Shown piece by piece: positions 1 to 6,826 of a stretch of 9,221 nt of DNA. Each line of letters starts with the position of its first letter. Within the stretch, counting starts at the first letter, position 1. The DNA comes from Lentisphaerota bacterium (GTDB lineage Bacteria > Verrucomicrobiota > Kiritimatiellia > RFP12 > UBA1067): the NCBI GenBank assembly GCA_015061765.1, contig SUVZ01000128.1, forward strand, positions 1-9,221, written 5' to 3'. The notes beneath the pieces are model-generated. The model saw only the letters and a list, made by a program, of their open reading frames with translations. It had not been told where the DNA came from and made no database searches. Both the position numbers and the translations under genes were made by a program.

Positions 1-172
1 CCTCGAAGCACTCCTGCCCGTAGTGAAGGCAGCTTGCGCCGATATGCATTGTGATGGTAGGATCCTTCACGAACTCGCCCTCGCCCCACTTGCCGTCCTT
101 CCAGACGTAGCGGATGTGGCAGTTCACGTCAGTGAAACCGAAACCGAGACTCTTCCAATCAATGTTTGGCAT
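1..172 (-). CDS. ilvE: Branched-chain amino acid aminotransferase, N-terminal part (cut by window edge)
   Basis: This class IV PLP-dependent aminotransferase interconverts the branched-chain amino acids and their 2-keto acids with glutamate/2-oxoglutarate in the cytoplasm, the last step of Leu/Ile/Val synthesis. Only the first 57 codons are present. The reading starts MPNIDWKSLGFGF and contains a GKWGEGEF stretch followed by CLHYGQECFE near residues 48-57, the pattern at the N-terminus of BCAT proteins of the 'LHYGQ-x-FEG' type. The catalytic lysine lies outside the window. The start at 172 is supported by an AAAGGTAA ribosome-binding site (181-188) and by a promoter-like -10 just upstream. 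It lies 127 bases downstream of the DUF4838 gene on the same strand and appears to have its own promoter, so it is probably not part of that operon. It is unrelated in function to the secreted-protein genes and marks the core-genome flank. Confidence 0.93.
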   Translation of the reverse strand, partial: MPNIDWKSLGFGFTDVNCHIRYVWKDGKWGEGEFVKDPTITMHIGASCLHYGQECFE

Positions 173-180
173 GGTTTTTG

Positions 181-188
181 TTACCTTT
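181..188 (-). promoter_or_regulatory. Ribosome-binding site of ilvE
   Basis: AAAGGTAA on the minus strand, with AGG ending 11 bases before the ATG at 172. The same GAAAGGTAA string precedes ychF at the other end of the window, which supports both starts. Confidence 0.6.
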
Positions 189-201
189 CTTTCAGTCCAC
201 A

Positions 202-210
202 ATTATATCA
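202..210 (-). promoter_or_regulatory. Extended -10 promoter for ilvE
   Basis: The minus strand reads TGATATAAT, a perfect TATAAT (202-207) with an upstream TGN (208-210), so it fits an extended -10 sigma70 promoter. The -35 region at 17-base spacing (225-230) is a poor match, as expected when an extended -10 compensates. Transcription would start near 195, giving a leader of about 23 bases. It implies ilvE transcription independent of the upstream operon. Confidence 0.6.
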
Positions 211-299
211 CATATTGCAATCCCTTCGCGCCCAATTTGACACTCACAGTTGTGGCAATCGACACAAAGGCAGTTGCACCTCCATATATTCTGCATGTG

Positions 300-3200
300 C
301 TATTTGAATACCAACGTCGCCGCAGAGCTGTAATCGCGATGGGCATTGATTGGCCAACCGCAAGACTTGAATCCGGAAAGCTTGTCGGCGTTGCGGATAA
401 TCATCAGCTTCCAGCGTTCCCCTTTCACCGGCATGCGTCCAAGCCCCTTGTACGGTATTGTCATGTCCAGCTGCCATTGATCCCCGTTGATTGACGGACG
501 TACCGACACACCAGCATTCCATGCCACATTCCCATTTTTCGCATCCCAAACCCCTCCTGCCGGAGTGACGGCAAATTGCATACTACTTCCGTCCCCAACA
601 TCAAGAAACATCTCGATCGTAGGGGACTCCCAATTGTGCGCGTCGTTCTTTGCGGTCCCTCGATCCAATTTGGCAATGTCAGCCTCAGTGCATTCCGCTA
701 GTATACGCAGAGCCTTTTCTGTCCTGTACAGCTTGAAGCGCGTCGGCTGCGCCTTGCCGACCCTCGCTCGGGATTCCAGCCAGCCGACAGTGTTGAACGC
801 ATCGTCTCCAGACCGGAAATCCAGATTATGAACCATGCCGCCCTTCCTTGCTTCTTCCGCCGCGACCGACCAGACCTTGAAGCATTCCGAATCAAGGGCA
901 ATCTCCGAAAGGGCGCGAGCATCCCCCTTTGCCGCCTTTGCCGCGAGAGAAAGACATTCTCCCATCCTCTTTTCCAGATCTTTGGACATGAGCTTGTCGG
1001 CAAAATTGCGCGGGGCGTTGAAGAAATACGTCATGTGCTTGGGTGACGTCCCCCACGCATCAGCCCAAAGCTTGTGATAACGAACCATGTGCCGCGATCC
1101 CTTGCCGTACACATTGCGGCAGAAATCATCCACAATGGATTCGGGCGCAATATCCGGGTCGAAAGCAAGTGTTGCCCACGCATAGGCCGAAAGACGCGAC
1201 GCATACTGCAGAATGCCGGATTTCGGCAAAGGGTCCTTTTTGCTCATAAGCCTGTGCATATTGACCGGATACTCGGTCTTGACCCGTTTAAGTCCCATCT
1301 TGCGATAGACCTTCATCTCATCCGCAAACACGTTCCACAAAGGAAGGTACATGGGCTGTTTGAACACGTCAAACTCATATCCATAGAAACTCAAGGGTGC
1401 CTTCTCGCCCCATTTCCTGAACTCTTTCATGGAGTTGACGTTCATCTCGCATGCGCCATTATCCAACGGATGGAAATAGCAGCGGTTGTAGTGGCAATAT
1501 TCCACGAAATCCACATCCTCCACCGAAACTCCAGGCACAGAACGGTATTCCTGATATGCCAATCCTGCAAAACGCACATTCGGAATGCGTTTCCTTACGG
1601 ACTTGATGATGCGCGCATAGTAGTTCCACCAACGTGCCGATTTGTCCGGATTACGCGTACATTGCTCACACTCGCAACGCGGAATGATGTCCGCCGTACA
1701 GTAATATGCGATACTGGCTTTATTCTTGGTAATATCTGCGCACAGCTTGTCCACCACATAATTGAAGTATCCCTCGTTGCTCCAGCATCCGGCGATCCCC
1801 TTTATGTCGCGCTTCCCGTTGATCATCGAGAACCATTCAGGATGGCTGGAGAAAAGCGATTCCCTCAATTTCATGTTTTCCGGCAAGGATACGCTGTGTC
1901 CATGGGCTCGAACAACGAGTCCTATTTCTTCCCTCAGTTTAGGGGTGTTCAACCCACAATTGAGAAAAACCTTTGGGAACCACCGCTCGGTATCCTCATG
2001 GCGATGCCCGGGAATTCCGCAAATGGACATCTCCCTGTATCCAAAAAACGGCCGATATTCTTTATGCCACTTTTCCACATCCCAGACCGAAAGGCGCGGC
2101 AGAAACTCTCCATCCTTTCCTGGCCAATACCAACGCGCCCCAAGCCGATCCCGCAGAAATGCATAAACGGCAAAAAGAACGGCTCGAGGCGATGACCCCT
2201 TGAGCTCAATCTTGCCCGGAGCGGTGTCCACGGAAAACGAATCCGCCAAACTGTTCCCGTCCTGAACCAGCCGGACGACGTTCGTTTTCGGTGCCTCCTT
2301 GACTGAAATGGTCTTCAATTCAGCGCCCGATATCCGATGCACCACATCCGCAAGCTCACTTGCCGCATACAGTACAGGCCTGGGTGCACCATCCGGCACG
2401 GCGATATACCAGCACGAACCACCGTTCTCGAACAGCGGACGGGGAGGTCGTGGCGGCGGTTTGATCTTGAATATCCCGATATCCTCAAATGACGCCTTTG
2501 ATCCCGGCGTCATCCGCTCTGCATTGATCCTGAACATCAACCCGTCCACGCCAACAGGCACATGGAGTATCCTGGTGCATCTGCGACGGCCATCCTTACA
2601 TTGCTCGGACACGGGAATCGGGAACCTTCCCAACTTCCAGTTGAACGGGGCCTTACCCGTTCGCCAAATGACCTCGGCGTATCCATCGCATTCGCCTTGA
2701 ATCCACAAATCAACCACGTATGCATCCCCTTCTCGCACAGAATCCATCGGCACATGCCAAGCGCCGTTTTCAACCCCCGTTGCTTCAACGGTCGAAAGGC
2801 TTGAATCACGCCCCGCCACCGCCGTGAAGGTTCCGCCGCTTTTCTTCTTGTCGAACCATGTCCATTTCTTGCGGACATTTACAGGATAAAGATTTTCACA
2901 CCCGTCAGACCTCAACTGCTTGGCTTTAGCCACCGCCGCACCTATTGGATCACGCAGCTCCGCAAGCACATCCGAAAGGCCCGGCAATGCCGACTCCCAT
3001 GTCTTTTTGCGGCTATAGCGACGACGGATCTTCACACTGGAATCATCCTTCCATTCAACCCAGGAAAGTTTTTCGCCGTATATCCAAACATATTCCGCCG
3101 TATGCGCAGCATCCGAAAGATTGCGGCGGAAGTGCTCCAGGCGGGAACCGCCTTCCGGACCGAAATACCAGGAACTTCCCGGTTTCTTGTCGTTCACGTA

Positions 3201-4097
3201 CATGTCGATGTACTGACCGAAGCCGACACGCATCCTGGCACGAAACTTATCGCGATTCTCCGGGGCGACCAGCGGAATGGATCGCATCACCTGCTTTATC
3301 GCACCGTCGTTGAAAGCGATTCGGGAATCATACTTGTAAGCGCACTCATCGCCATCAACCAAGGTCGCAGACATAGGCATCGCTTCAAGCATTCCATTTA
3401 TGAAATGAGGCCAGAGCTGACCGGCTTCACTCACGGCTGCAGCAGGGTCATCCATTCCGAGAGCACTGCGGCAGGCGGAGAAAAACCAGAACGAAAGGAC
3501 AACCGCATCTGGAAACTCCTCGAACACGGCGGAAAACACCTCACGCCCGCGCTGACGCGCCAGACGGGCACATTCAGCATATGGCGGTTCATGAGGGAGA
3601 CGGTAAAATTGACGTTCCTTGGAATAGTCTTCCGCATCTATGAACAAACCCTTCTGTCCGCAACGCTTCGCCAGACGCGCAAACATGCGCATGTTTCCGG
3701 CAAAACGCCGCCATTGGGCATCATCCCGCCAATCAAGCCGGTTGCCGTGATTGTAAAGCCAAAGACAAGTCAGGAAAGACTCCTTTATGGCCGGGTGAGC
3801 CGCAATCTTCTTCAACGAAGGCTCATACCGCTCAAGGCTTTCGTACATCCACGGAGGATCCTGCATTATGGATCGGTAGTGTATTGTGGAGCCATCCCTC
3901 TGTATCGTGGGAGGCACATGGAGCGTTATTCCGTCCACAGGCATCCCCGAAAACTTGTCAATGTTGGCGGCAACCACATCAGGCGGAGTATCCGAGAGAT
4001 CCCAGCCGTGCAGAATGAATTTGGAAGCCGCAAAGGAAGATGCAGACAATACGACGGACGTTGCCCCAAGAAAAAACAATCTGAGAAACATTTTCAA
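300..4097 (-). CDS. Exported multidomain DUF4838 glycosidase-like protein with C-terminal CBM9-like domain
   Basis: About 1265 residues, unusually long for a DUF4838 protein. Domains from N to C: signal peptide about 1-23 (cut near SFA|AS); a TIM-barrel-like domain about 27-400 with acidic clusters at 154-157 (IDAED) and 248-251 (DGDE); a beta-rich, probably carbohydrate-binding domain about 412-546; a proline-rich linker 547-554; a GH67-N/GH20b-like alpha-beta domain about 560-657 ending GARWYWPG; DUF4838 about 681-1000 with the CxCxxC motif CECEQC at 808-813; a helical stretch about 1001-1085; and a CBM9-like sandwich about 1090-1262 (IEMFLDV, NGNVAWNAG, MTIPYKGLG). GH67-N neighbours and DUF4838 point to action on uronic-acid or other complex glycans outside the cytoplasm, but the substrate and mechanism are inferred. 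The first codon at 4097 is TTG; an in-frame ATG two codons later (4091) is the alternative. AAAGGA directly after the previous stop (4108) serves as ribosome-binding site: 4 bases before TTG, 10 before ATG. It is the last gene of the operon. Confidence 0.88.
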   Translation of the reverse strand: MKMFLRLFFLGATSVVLSASSFAASKFILHGWDLSDTPPDVVAANIDKFSGMPVDGITLHVPPTIQRDGSTIHYRSIMQDPPWMYESLERYEPSLKKIAAHPAIKESFLTCLWLYNHGNRLDWRDDAQWRRFAGNMRMFARLAKRCGQKGLFIDAEDYSKERQFYRLPHEPPYAECARLARQRGREVFSAVFEEFPDAVVLSFWFFSACRSALGMDDPAAAVSEAGQLWPHFINGMLEAMPMSATLVDGDECAYKYDSRIAFNDGAIKQVMRSIPLVAPENRDKFRARMRVGFGQYIDMYVNDKKPGSSWYFGPEGGSRLEHFRRNLSDAAHTAEYVWIYGEKLSWVEWKDDSSVKIRRRYSRKKTWESALPGLSDVLAELRDPIGAAVAKAKQLRSDGCENLYPVNVRKKWTWFDKKKSGGTFTAVAGRDSSLSTVEATGVENGAWHVPMDSVREGDAYVVDLWIQGECDGYAEVIWRTGKAPFNWKLGRFPIPVSEQCKDGRRRCTRILHVPVGVDGLMFRINAERMTPGSKASFEDIGIFKIKPPPRPPRPLFENGGSCWYIAVPDGAPRPVLYAASELADVVHRISGAELKTISVKEAPKTNVVRLVQDGNSLADSFSVDTAPGKIELKGSSPRAVLFAVYAFLRDRLGARWYWPGKDGEFLPRLSVWDVEKWHKEYRPFFGYREMSICGIPGHRHEDTERWFPKVFLNCGLNTPKLREEIGLVVRAHGHSVSLPENMKLRESLFSSHPEWFSMINGKRDIKGIAGCWSNEGYFNYVVDKLCADITKNKASIAYYCTADIIPRCECEQCTRNPDKSARWWNYYARIIKSVRKRIPNVRFAGLAYQEYRSVPGVSVEDVDFVEYCHYNRCYFHPLDNGACEMNVNSMKEFRKWGEKAPLSFYGYEFDVFKQPMYLPLWNVFADEMKVYRKMGLKRVKTEYPVNMHRLMSKKDPLPKSGILQYASRLSAYAWATLAFDPDIAPESIVDDFCRNVYGKGSRHMVRYHKLWADAWGTSPKHMTYFFNAPRNFADKLMSKDLEKRMGECLSLAAKAAKGDARALSEIALDSECFKVWSVAAEEARKGGMVHNLDFRSGDDAFNTVGWLESRARVGKAQPTRFKLYRTEKALRILAECTEADIAKLDRGTAKNDAHNWESPTIEMFLDVGDGSSMQFAVTPAGGVWDAKNGNVAWNAGVSVRPSINGDQWQLDMTIPYKGLGRMPVKGERWKLMIIRNADKLSGFKSCGWPINAHRDYSSAATLVFK
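312..830 (-). other. CBM9-like domain of the DUF4838 protein
   Basis: Residues about 1090-1262. The pattern IEMFLDV, then FAVTPAGGVWDAK, NVAWNAG, W-x-LDMTIPYKGLG and WKLMIIRNA follows the carbohydrate-binding module family 9-like sandwich found at the C-terminus of many bacterial secreted glycosidases. It probably anchors the enzyme to glycan. Boundaries are by eye. Confidence 0.7.
1098..2057 (-). other. DUF4838 domain
   Basis: Residues about 681-1000. It begins after the GH67-N-like domain with RPFFGYREM and contains HPEWFSMINGKR (752-763) and CECEQC (808-813), a Cys pattern typical of DUF4838. DUF4838 is predicted to be a TIM-barrel glycosidase domain, usually preceded by a GH67-N-like domain as here; its activity is not established from sequence. 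Confidence 0.75.
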
Positions 4098-4100
4098 TAT

Positions 4101-4107
4101 TTCCTTT
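4101..4107 (-). promoter_or_regulatory. Ribosome-binding site of the DUF4838 gene
   Basis: AAAGGAA on the minus strand lies immediately after the TAG stop (4108-4110) of the upstream gene. GGA sits 4 bases before the TTG at 4097 and 10 before the ATG at 4091, so it does not settle the start. The TTG start adds a lysine to the signal-peptide n-region. The arrangement favours translational coupling. Confidence 0.55.
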
Positions 4108-6792
4108 CTACCTGATGATGATGCGCGAGCCGGTCTTCACGAGATTGGCCTTGAGCGTAGTTACGCTGTCGTCTCCAATCGTCTGTGCGGACACCGAAAG
4201 CTCGACGCTCCAACCGCAGGGAACGGATATGTCAATTGTTTCGGCAAAGGCCTCCGCAGATGCCGAGTCGGCAAATGTCGCAAGCGGCACCGAAACGGAT
4301 CTTGCAGAAATTACATCATCCGCTTCGAGACGCACGGCCAACTTTTCATCGGCATGCGACATGCGCACAGTGCGCATATCGACACCATAAGCGGATCTTA
4401 AATCGTCTTCGGCCAACGGGAAGTCCATCGCAAGCACAGTTCCTTTCGCAAATGCGATTTCCATAGGGCCAAAGGCATTGAAGCCCTGAGGTTTAACGGC
4501 ACCGCCTTTCACCGACAGCTTTGTTCCGTCAGACACCGCCGATCCTGCCAGTCCCCATGCAAAAGTGCCTGAATTTGTCTTCACAAGCTCACCGGACTCA
4601 AACACGACCGGTGTTTTTACGGTGAAGTCATACGCCAGATCGAGGACAGGCCCTGTCCTGACCGTGTTCTCTACATTCGTCGATGCGGCAAACGTAACAC
4701 CCCGATTTCCGTCATCAATGGTCACTTCTGCCGATGGCATGAATATGCATCCATATCCGAGACGGAACGCATCAGGCGAAAAGACGCGCGGATTGCCGCC
4801 CAGGTTGCCTTCCTCGGCTATTTTGAAGGCTATGGCGTTAGTCACGACATCAACATCGTTATACGCATGAAAATATCCACGGTATTCAGGATTGACGCTC
4901 ATCACCTGAACCGTACATTGCGGCGTATAAAGTCTGGACTCCGACCGCGCATGGATCGTTCCCGTTCCTGTAATGCACGCGCTCACGTTGATCTGAGAAC
5001 GCTTTGCCGAAAGCGTAAACTTGTTCCCTGGCGTAGTCTGCACTTCAATATGTCCCGCCAACTCGTGCGGCTGTCCTTTGTCAGGCGTATTGCCGGTATA
5101 ATAACTGAATGCTTCCACAATAGATCTGTCCAGCGCCAGAAGATGTGGACATATTGTCTTCTTATGCCTTAGGTTGAATGAAAAGCCCTCTTTTGTGGGA
5201 TTGTACAGTATGAGAGACGACCCGGGGACTGTAAACTCTTCACCTTCTCCATTGTGCATGATATGCGTATTCCACGTAAGATAATTGTTCCCGTCCCCGA
5301 CCGCCGGATCAATGCTCTTATCACCCCATGCCCATGCCGCAAAATGCCCGGGATTGGAGTTCCCGTCTGACACACAGGTCTTGACGCAAGGAATCAATGT
5401 GACATACACAATCTGATCCCCTGTCTCCGCATCACGCACAACCTTCACTCCGGACGCATTCGGCAACTGTGCGCCAGTAACTCCGTATGGATTGAAATCG
5501 TCTGAATCAAAGACTCTTTCAACCGAAGAGTCTATTGCGATGACCGGAACATCAATTCTCTCGGAAACCAACGGCACCTGAGTAAACCCTATTGAAGTCA
5601 CGCCCGAAAGATTCACATTCCCGGCAAGGCGCAGCAGTGCGCAGGACTTGCCGTCTGCCGAAACCGGAAGCTTGATCATTGCATTTGCCGCATCAATATT
5701 GTGCACAGTTACGCGGTCCGTATCCTTCTCCAGCGAGAACATCCCGCCATCACGGATAAGGAGGCCTCCTGCAGCAGTTATCGAAGCGCCGTCGCAGAGC
5801 GTCAGCTTTGTCAGCCCCTCTTCCACACACAACTGCACACCGCATGATGCCCGCAAATTGAAAGTTCCATTCCCTGTAATTTTCAATGCGCCTTTTCCGG
5901 CAATCGGCCATCCAAAGTCATGCTTGAATCCATTCACGAGACGATAGGTGGCAAAGCCCCCTTCCGAGTCCACCGTAAGCCCACGATTGTCGCTAGCGGG
6001 GAATGTGCGAGGGTTGCCAAGCTCATAACGTAGCATAGAACCCTTTTCCATGACCAGTGCTGCCGGATTGAACTCATCAAGCGGCTTGCCGAACTGCATC
6101 GCCGATGTTTTGTTTCCGCCGTACTCGGCATTTGGGATGGCGTATATATAGACATTTGTCCCTATGATCCAAGAGCCGGAATATGTTTCTGACTGATCGG
6201 CCTGCAGATATATCGGCTTTTTATTGGAATGCTCTGCTATCCAATCAATCCTTACCGCAGAATTCCTGTCTCCGTGAAATCGGAAATTCAACTTGTTTTC
6301 GAACTGCTCTTTGAATCTGAACACAAAAGGATCCGAGGCGGGAGAATAGACAGTGGCATCTCCCTTGAGTCCCATCCAATTATTATTGTGCTGCTCCCAT
6401 GATCCTTTGTAAAGGCGCACGTCGGAAAACGAAATGTATCGGCGGTCGCCCTTCTGCTTGAATATGCCGCCTGACGAACGGTCTGCCGCACCCACCGAAA
6501 GAGATCTGCCGCCAAACACATACTCAACGGTAGTCTCGTGCGGCACTAGCCTTATATTGTCGCAGACCACAAAATCCGTGTCAGCGCCATCAGGATTCCG
6601 GGTTCCATCCCGATTGTTTGGAGCGACGGCAGGATTCCACCTTGACGCGGTATAGAACGAATCGCCGCAGTTGTCGGCAGCAGGAAGCAATGTTGCAGTA
6701 CCCGCATTCACCAATAGCGGAACGCATCCCATGGTAGACATGAGAAGCAACGCACTCACGGATGTCGGCAAGCTTGTGCAGATTATCTTCAT
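4108..6792 (-). CDS. Large exported beta-rich protein with two diverged copies of one module
   Basis: 894 residues from the ATG at 6792, chosen over an upstream in-frame start at 6864 because AGGAGG (6799-6804) sits 6 bases before it and the signal peptide then begins at residue 1 (MKIICTSLPTS, hydrophobic stretch, likely cleavage near LLVNA|GT). The mature part is rich in short beta segments with G/N/D turns, resembling the passenger-like beta-helix proteins with 'autotransporter-associated' strand motifs common in PVC bacteria. Two modules of about 430 residues align: 72-100 with 502-530 (ending VFGGRSLSV and VPGSSLILY), YSGSW at 204 with YRGYF at 637, and NRGLT at 269 with NRGVT at 696. 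No catalytic motif, C-terminal beta-barrel, PEP-CTERM, LPXTG or membrane anchor is seen; it ends SRIIIR. It lies between two glycosidase-like genes, so a glycan-binding, surface or scaffold role is possible but unproven. Confidence 0.85.
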   Translation of the reverse strand: MKIICTSLPTSVSALLLMSTMGCVPLLVNAGTATLLPAADNCGDSFYTASRWNPAVAPNNRDGTRNPDGADTDFVVCDNIRLVPHETTVEYVFGGRSLSVGAADRSSGGIFKQKGDRRYISFSDVRLYKGSWEQHNNNWMGLKGDATVYSPASDPFVFRFKEQFENKLNFRFHGDRNSAVRIDWIAEHSNKKPIYLQADQSETYSGSWIIGTNVYIYAIPNAEYGGNKTSAMQFGKPLDEFNPAALVMEKGSMLRYELGNPRTFPASDNRGLTVDSEGGFATYRLVNGFKHDFGWPIAGKGALKITGNGTFNLRASCGVQLCVEEGLTKLTLCDGASITAAGGLLIRDGGMFSLEKDTDRVTVHNIDAANAMIKLPVSADGKSCALLRLAGNVNLSGVTSIGFTQVPLVSERIDVPVIAIDSSVERVFDSDDFNPYGVTGAQLPNASGVKVVRDAETGDQIVYVTLIPCVKTCVSDGNSNPGHFAAWAWGDKSIDPAVGDGNNYLTWNTHIMHNGEGEEFTVPGSSLILYNPTKEGFSFNLRHKKTICPHLLALDRSIVEAFSYYTGNTPDKGQPHELAGHIEVQTTPGNKFTLSAKRSQINVSACITGTGTIHARSESRLYTPQCTVQVMSVNPEYRGYFHAYNDVDVVTNAIAFKIAEEGNLGGNPRVFSPDAFRLGYGCIFMPSAEVTIDDGNRGVTFAASTNVENTVRTGPVLDLAYDFTVKTPVVFESGELVKTNSGTFAWGLAGSAVSDGTKLSVKGGAVKPQGFNAFGPMEIAFAKGTVLAMDFPLAEDDLRSAYGVDMRTVRMSHADEKLAVRLEADDVISARSVSVPLATFADSASAEAFAETIDISVPCGWSVELSVSAQTIGDDSVTTLKANLVKTGSRIIIR
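4138..5370 (-). repeat. Module 2 of the duplicated beta-rich protein
   Basis: Residues about 475-885. Landmarks matching module 1 in order: IDPAVGDGNNYLTW (494-507), VPGSSLILY (522-530), PEYRGYF (635-641), NLGGNPR (663-669), NRGVTFAAS (696-704). Offsets to module 1 are 430, 433 and 427 residues, which is what tandem duplication followed by divergence would give. Confidence 0.6.
5413..6660 (-). repeat. Module 1 of the duplicated beta-rich protein
   Basis: Residues about 45-460. Landmarks: RWNPAVAP (51-58), TDFVV followed by VFGGRSLSV (72-100), YSGSW (204-208), NRGLTVDSEGG (269-279), then glycine-rich strands ending with GDQIVYVTL (458-466). The match to module 2 is at protein level only. Boundaries are approximate. 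Confidence 0.6.
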
Positions 6793-6798
6793 TGTATT

Positions 6799-6804
6799 CC
6801 TCCT
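6799..6804 (-). promoter_or_regulatory. Strong ribosome-binding site deciding the start of the beta-rich protein
   Basis: AGGAGG, a perfect Shine-Dalgarno core, lies 6 bases before the ATG at 6792. It is the strongest such site in the window and suggests high translation of this gene relative to its neighbours. Confidence 0.85.
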
Positions 6805-6814
6805 GTTGTATGGC

Positions 6815-6826
6815 TGAAACGTTTCA
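6815..6826. promoter_or_regulatory. Candidate LacI/GalR-family operator
   Basis: TGAAACGTTTCA is a perfect 12-base palindrome centred on CG, the form typical of LacI/GalR-family and cre-like operators. It overlaps the TGA stop of the upstream gene (6824-6826) and ends 22 bases before the ATG of the beta-rich protein. A 12-base palindrome is expected by chance about twice in a window this size, so the case rests on its sequence and its place in one of the few non-coding gaps. I see no convincing promoter next to it. Confidence 0.4.

Larger units (their letters stand above)
173..299. other. Intergenic spacer between the DUF4838 gene and ilvE
   Basis: 127 bases hold the ilvE promoter and ribosome-binding site. 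I looked for a rho-independent terminator after the DUF4838 stop at 300 and found none: the best inverted repeat (TTGTG/CACAA around 8 bases) has only 5 pairs and no following U-run. Read-through into ilvE or rho-dependent termination remains possible. Confidence 0.6.

Noticed and set aside
248..275. Rho-independent terminator after the DUF4838 gene
   Set aside because: The best stem has only 5 pairs (TTGTG/CACAA) and no U-run follows on the minus strand.
1074..2195. Plus-strand open frame of 373 codons
   Set aside because: It lies wholly antisense to the DUF4838 gene, has no recognisable domain, and the minus frame carries clear domains (GH67-N-like, DUF4838).
3102..4115. Plus-strand open frame of 337 codons
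   Set aside because: Antisense shadow of the N-terminal part of the DUF4838 protein; basic, low-complexity translation with no domain or ribosome-binding site.
6721..6740. Lipoprotein signal (TMGC) in the beta-rich protein
   Set aside because: The residues before Cys23 (S-T-M-G) do not fit the lipobox [LVI][ASTVI][GAS]C, and hydrophobic sequence continues to a better signal peptidase I site near LLVNA.
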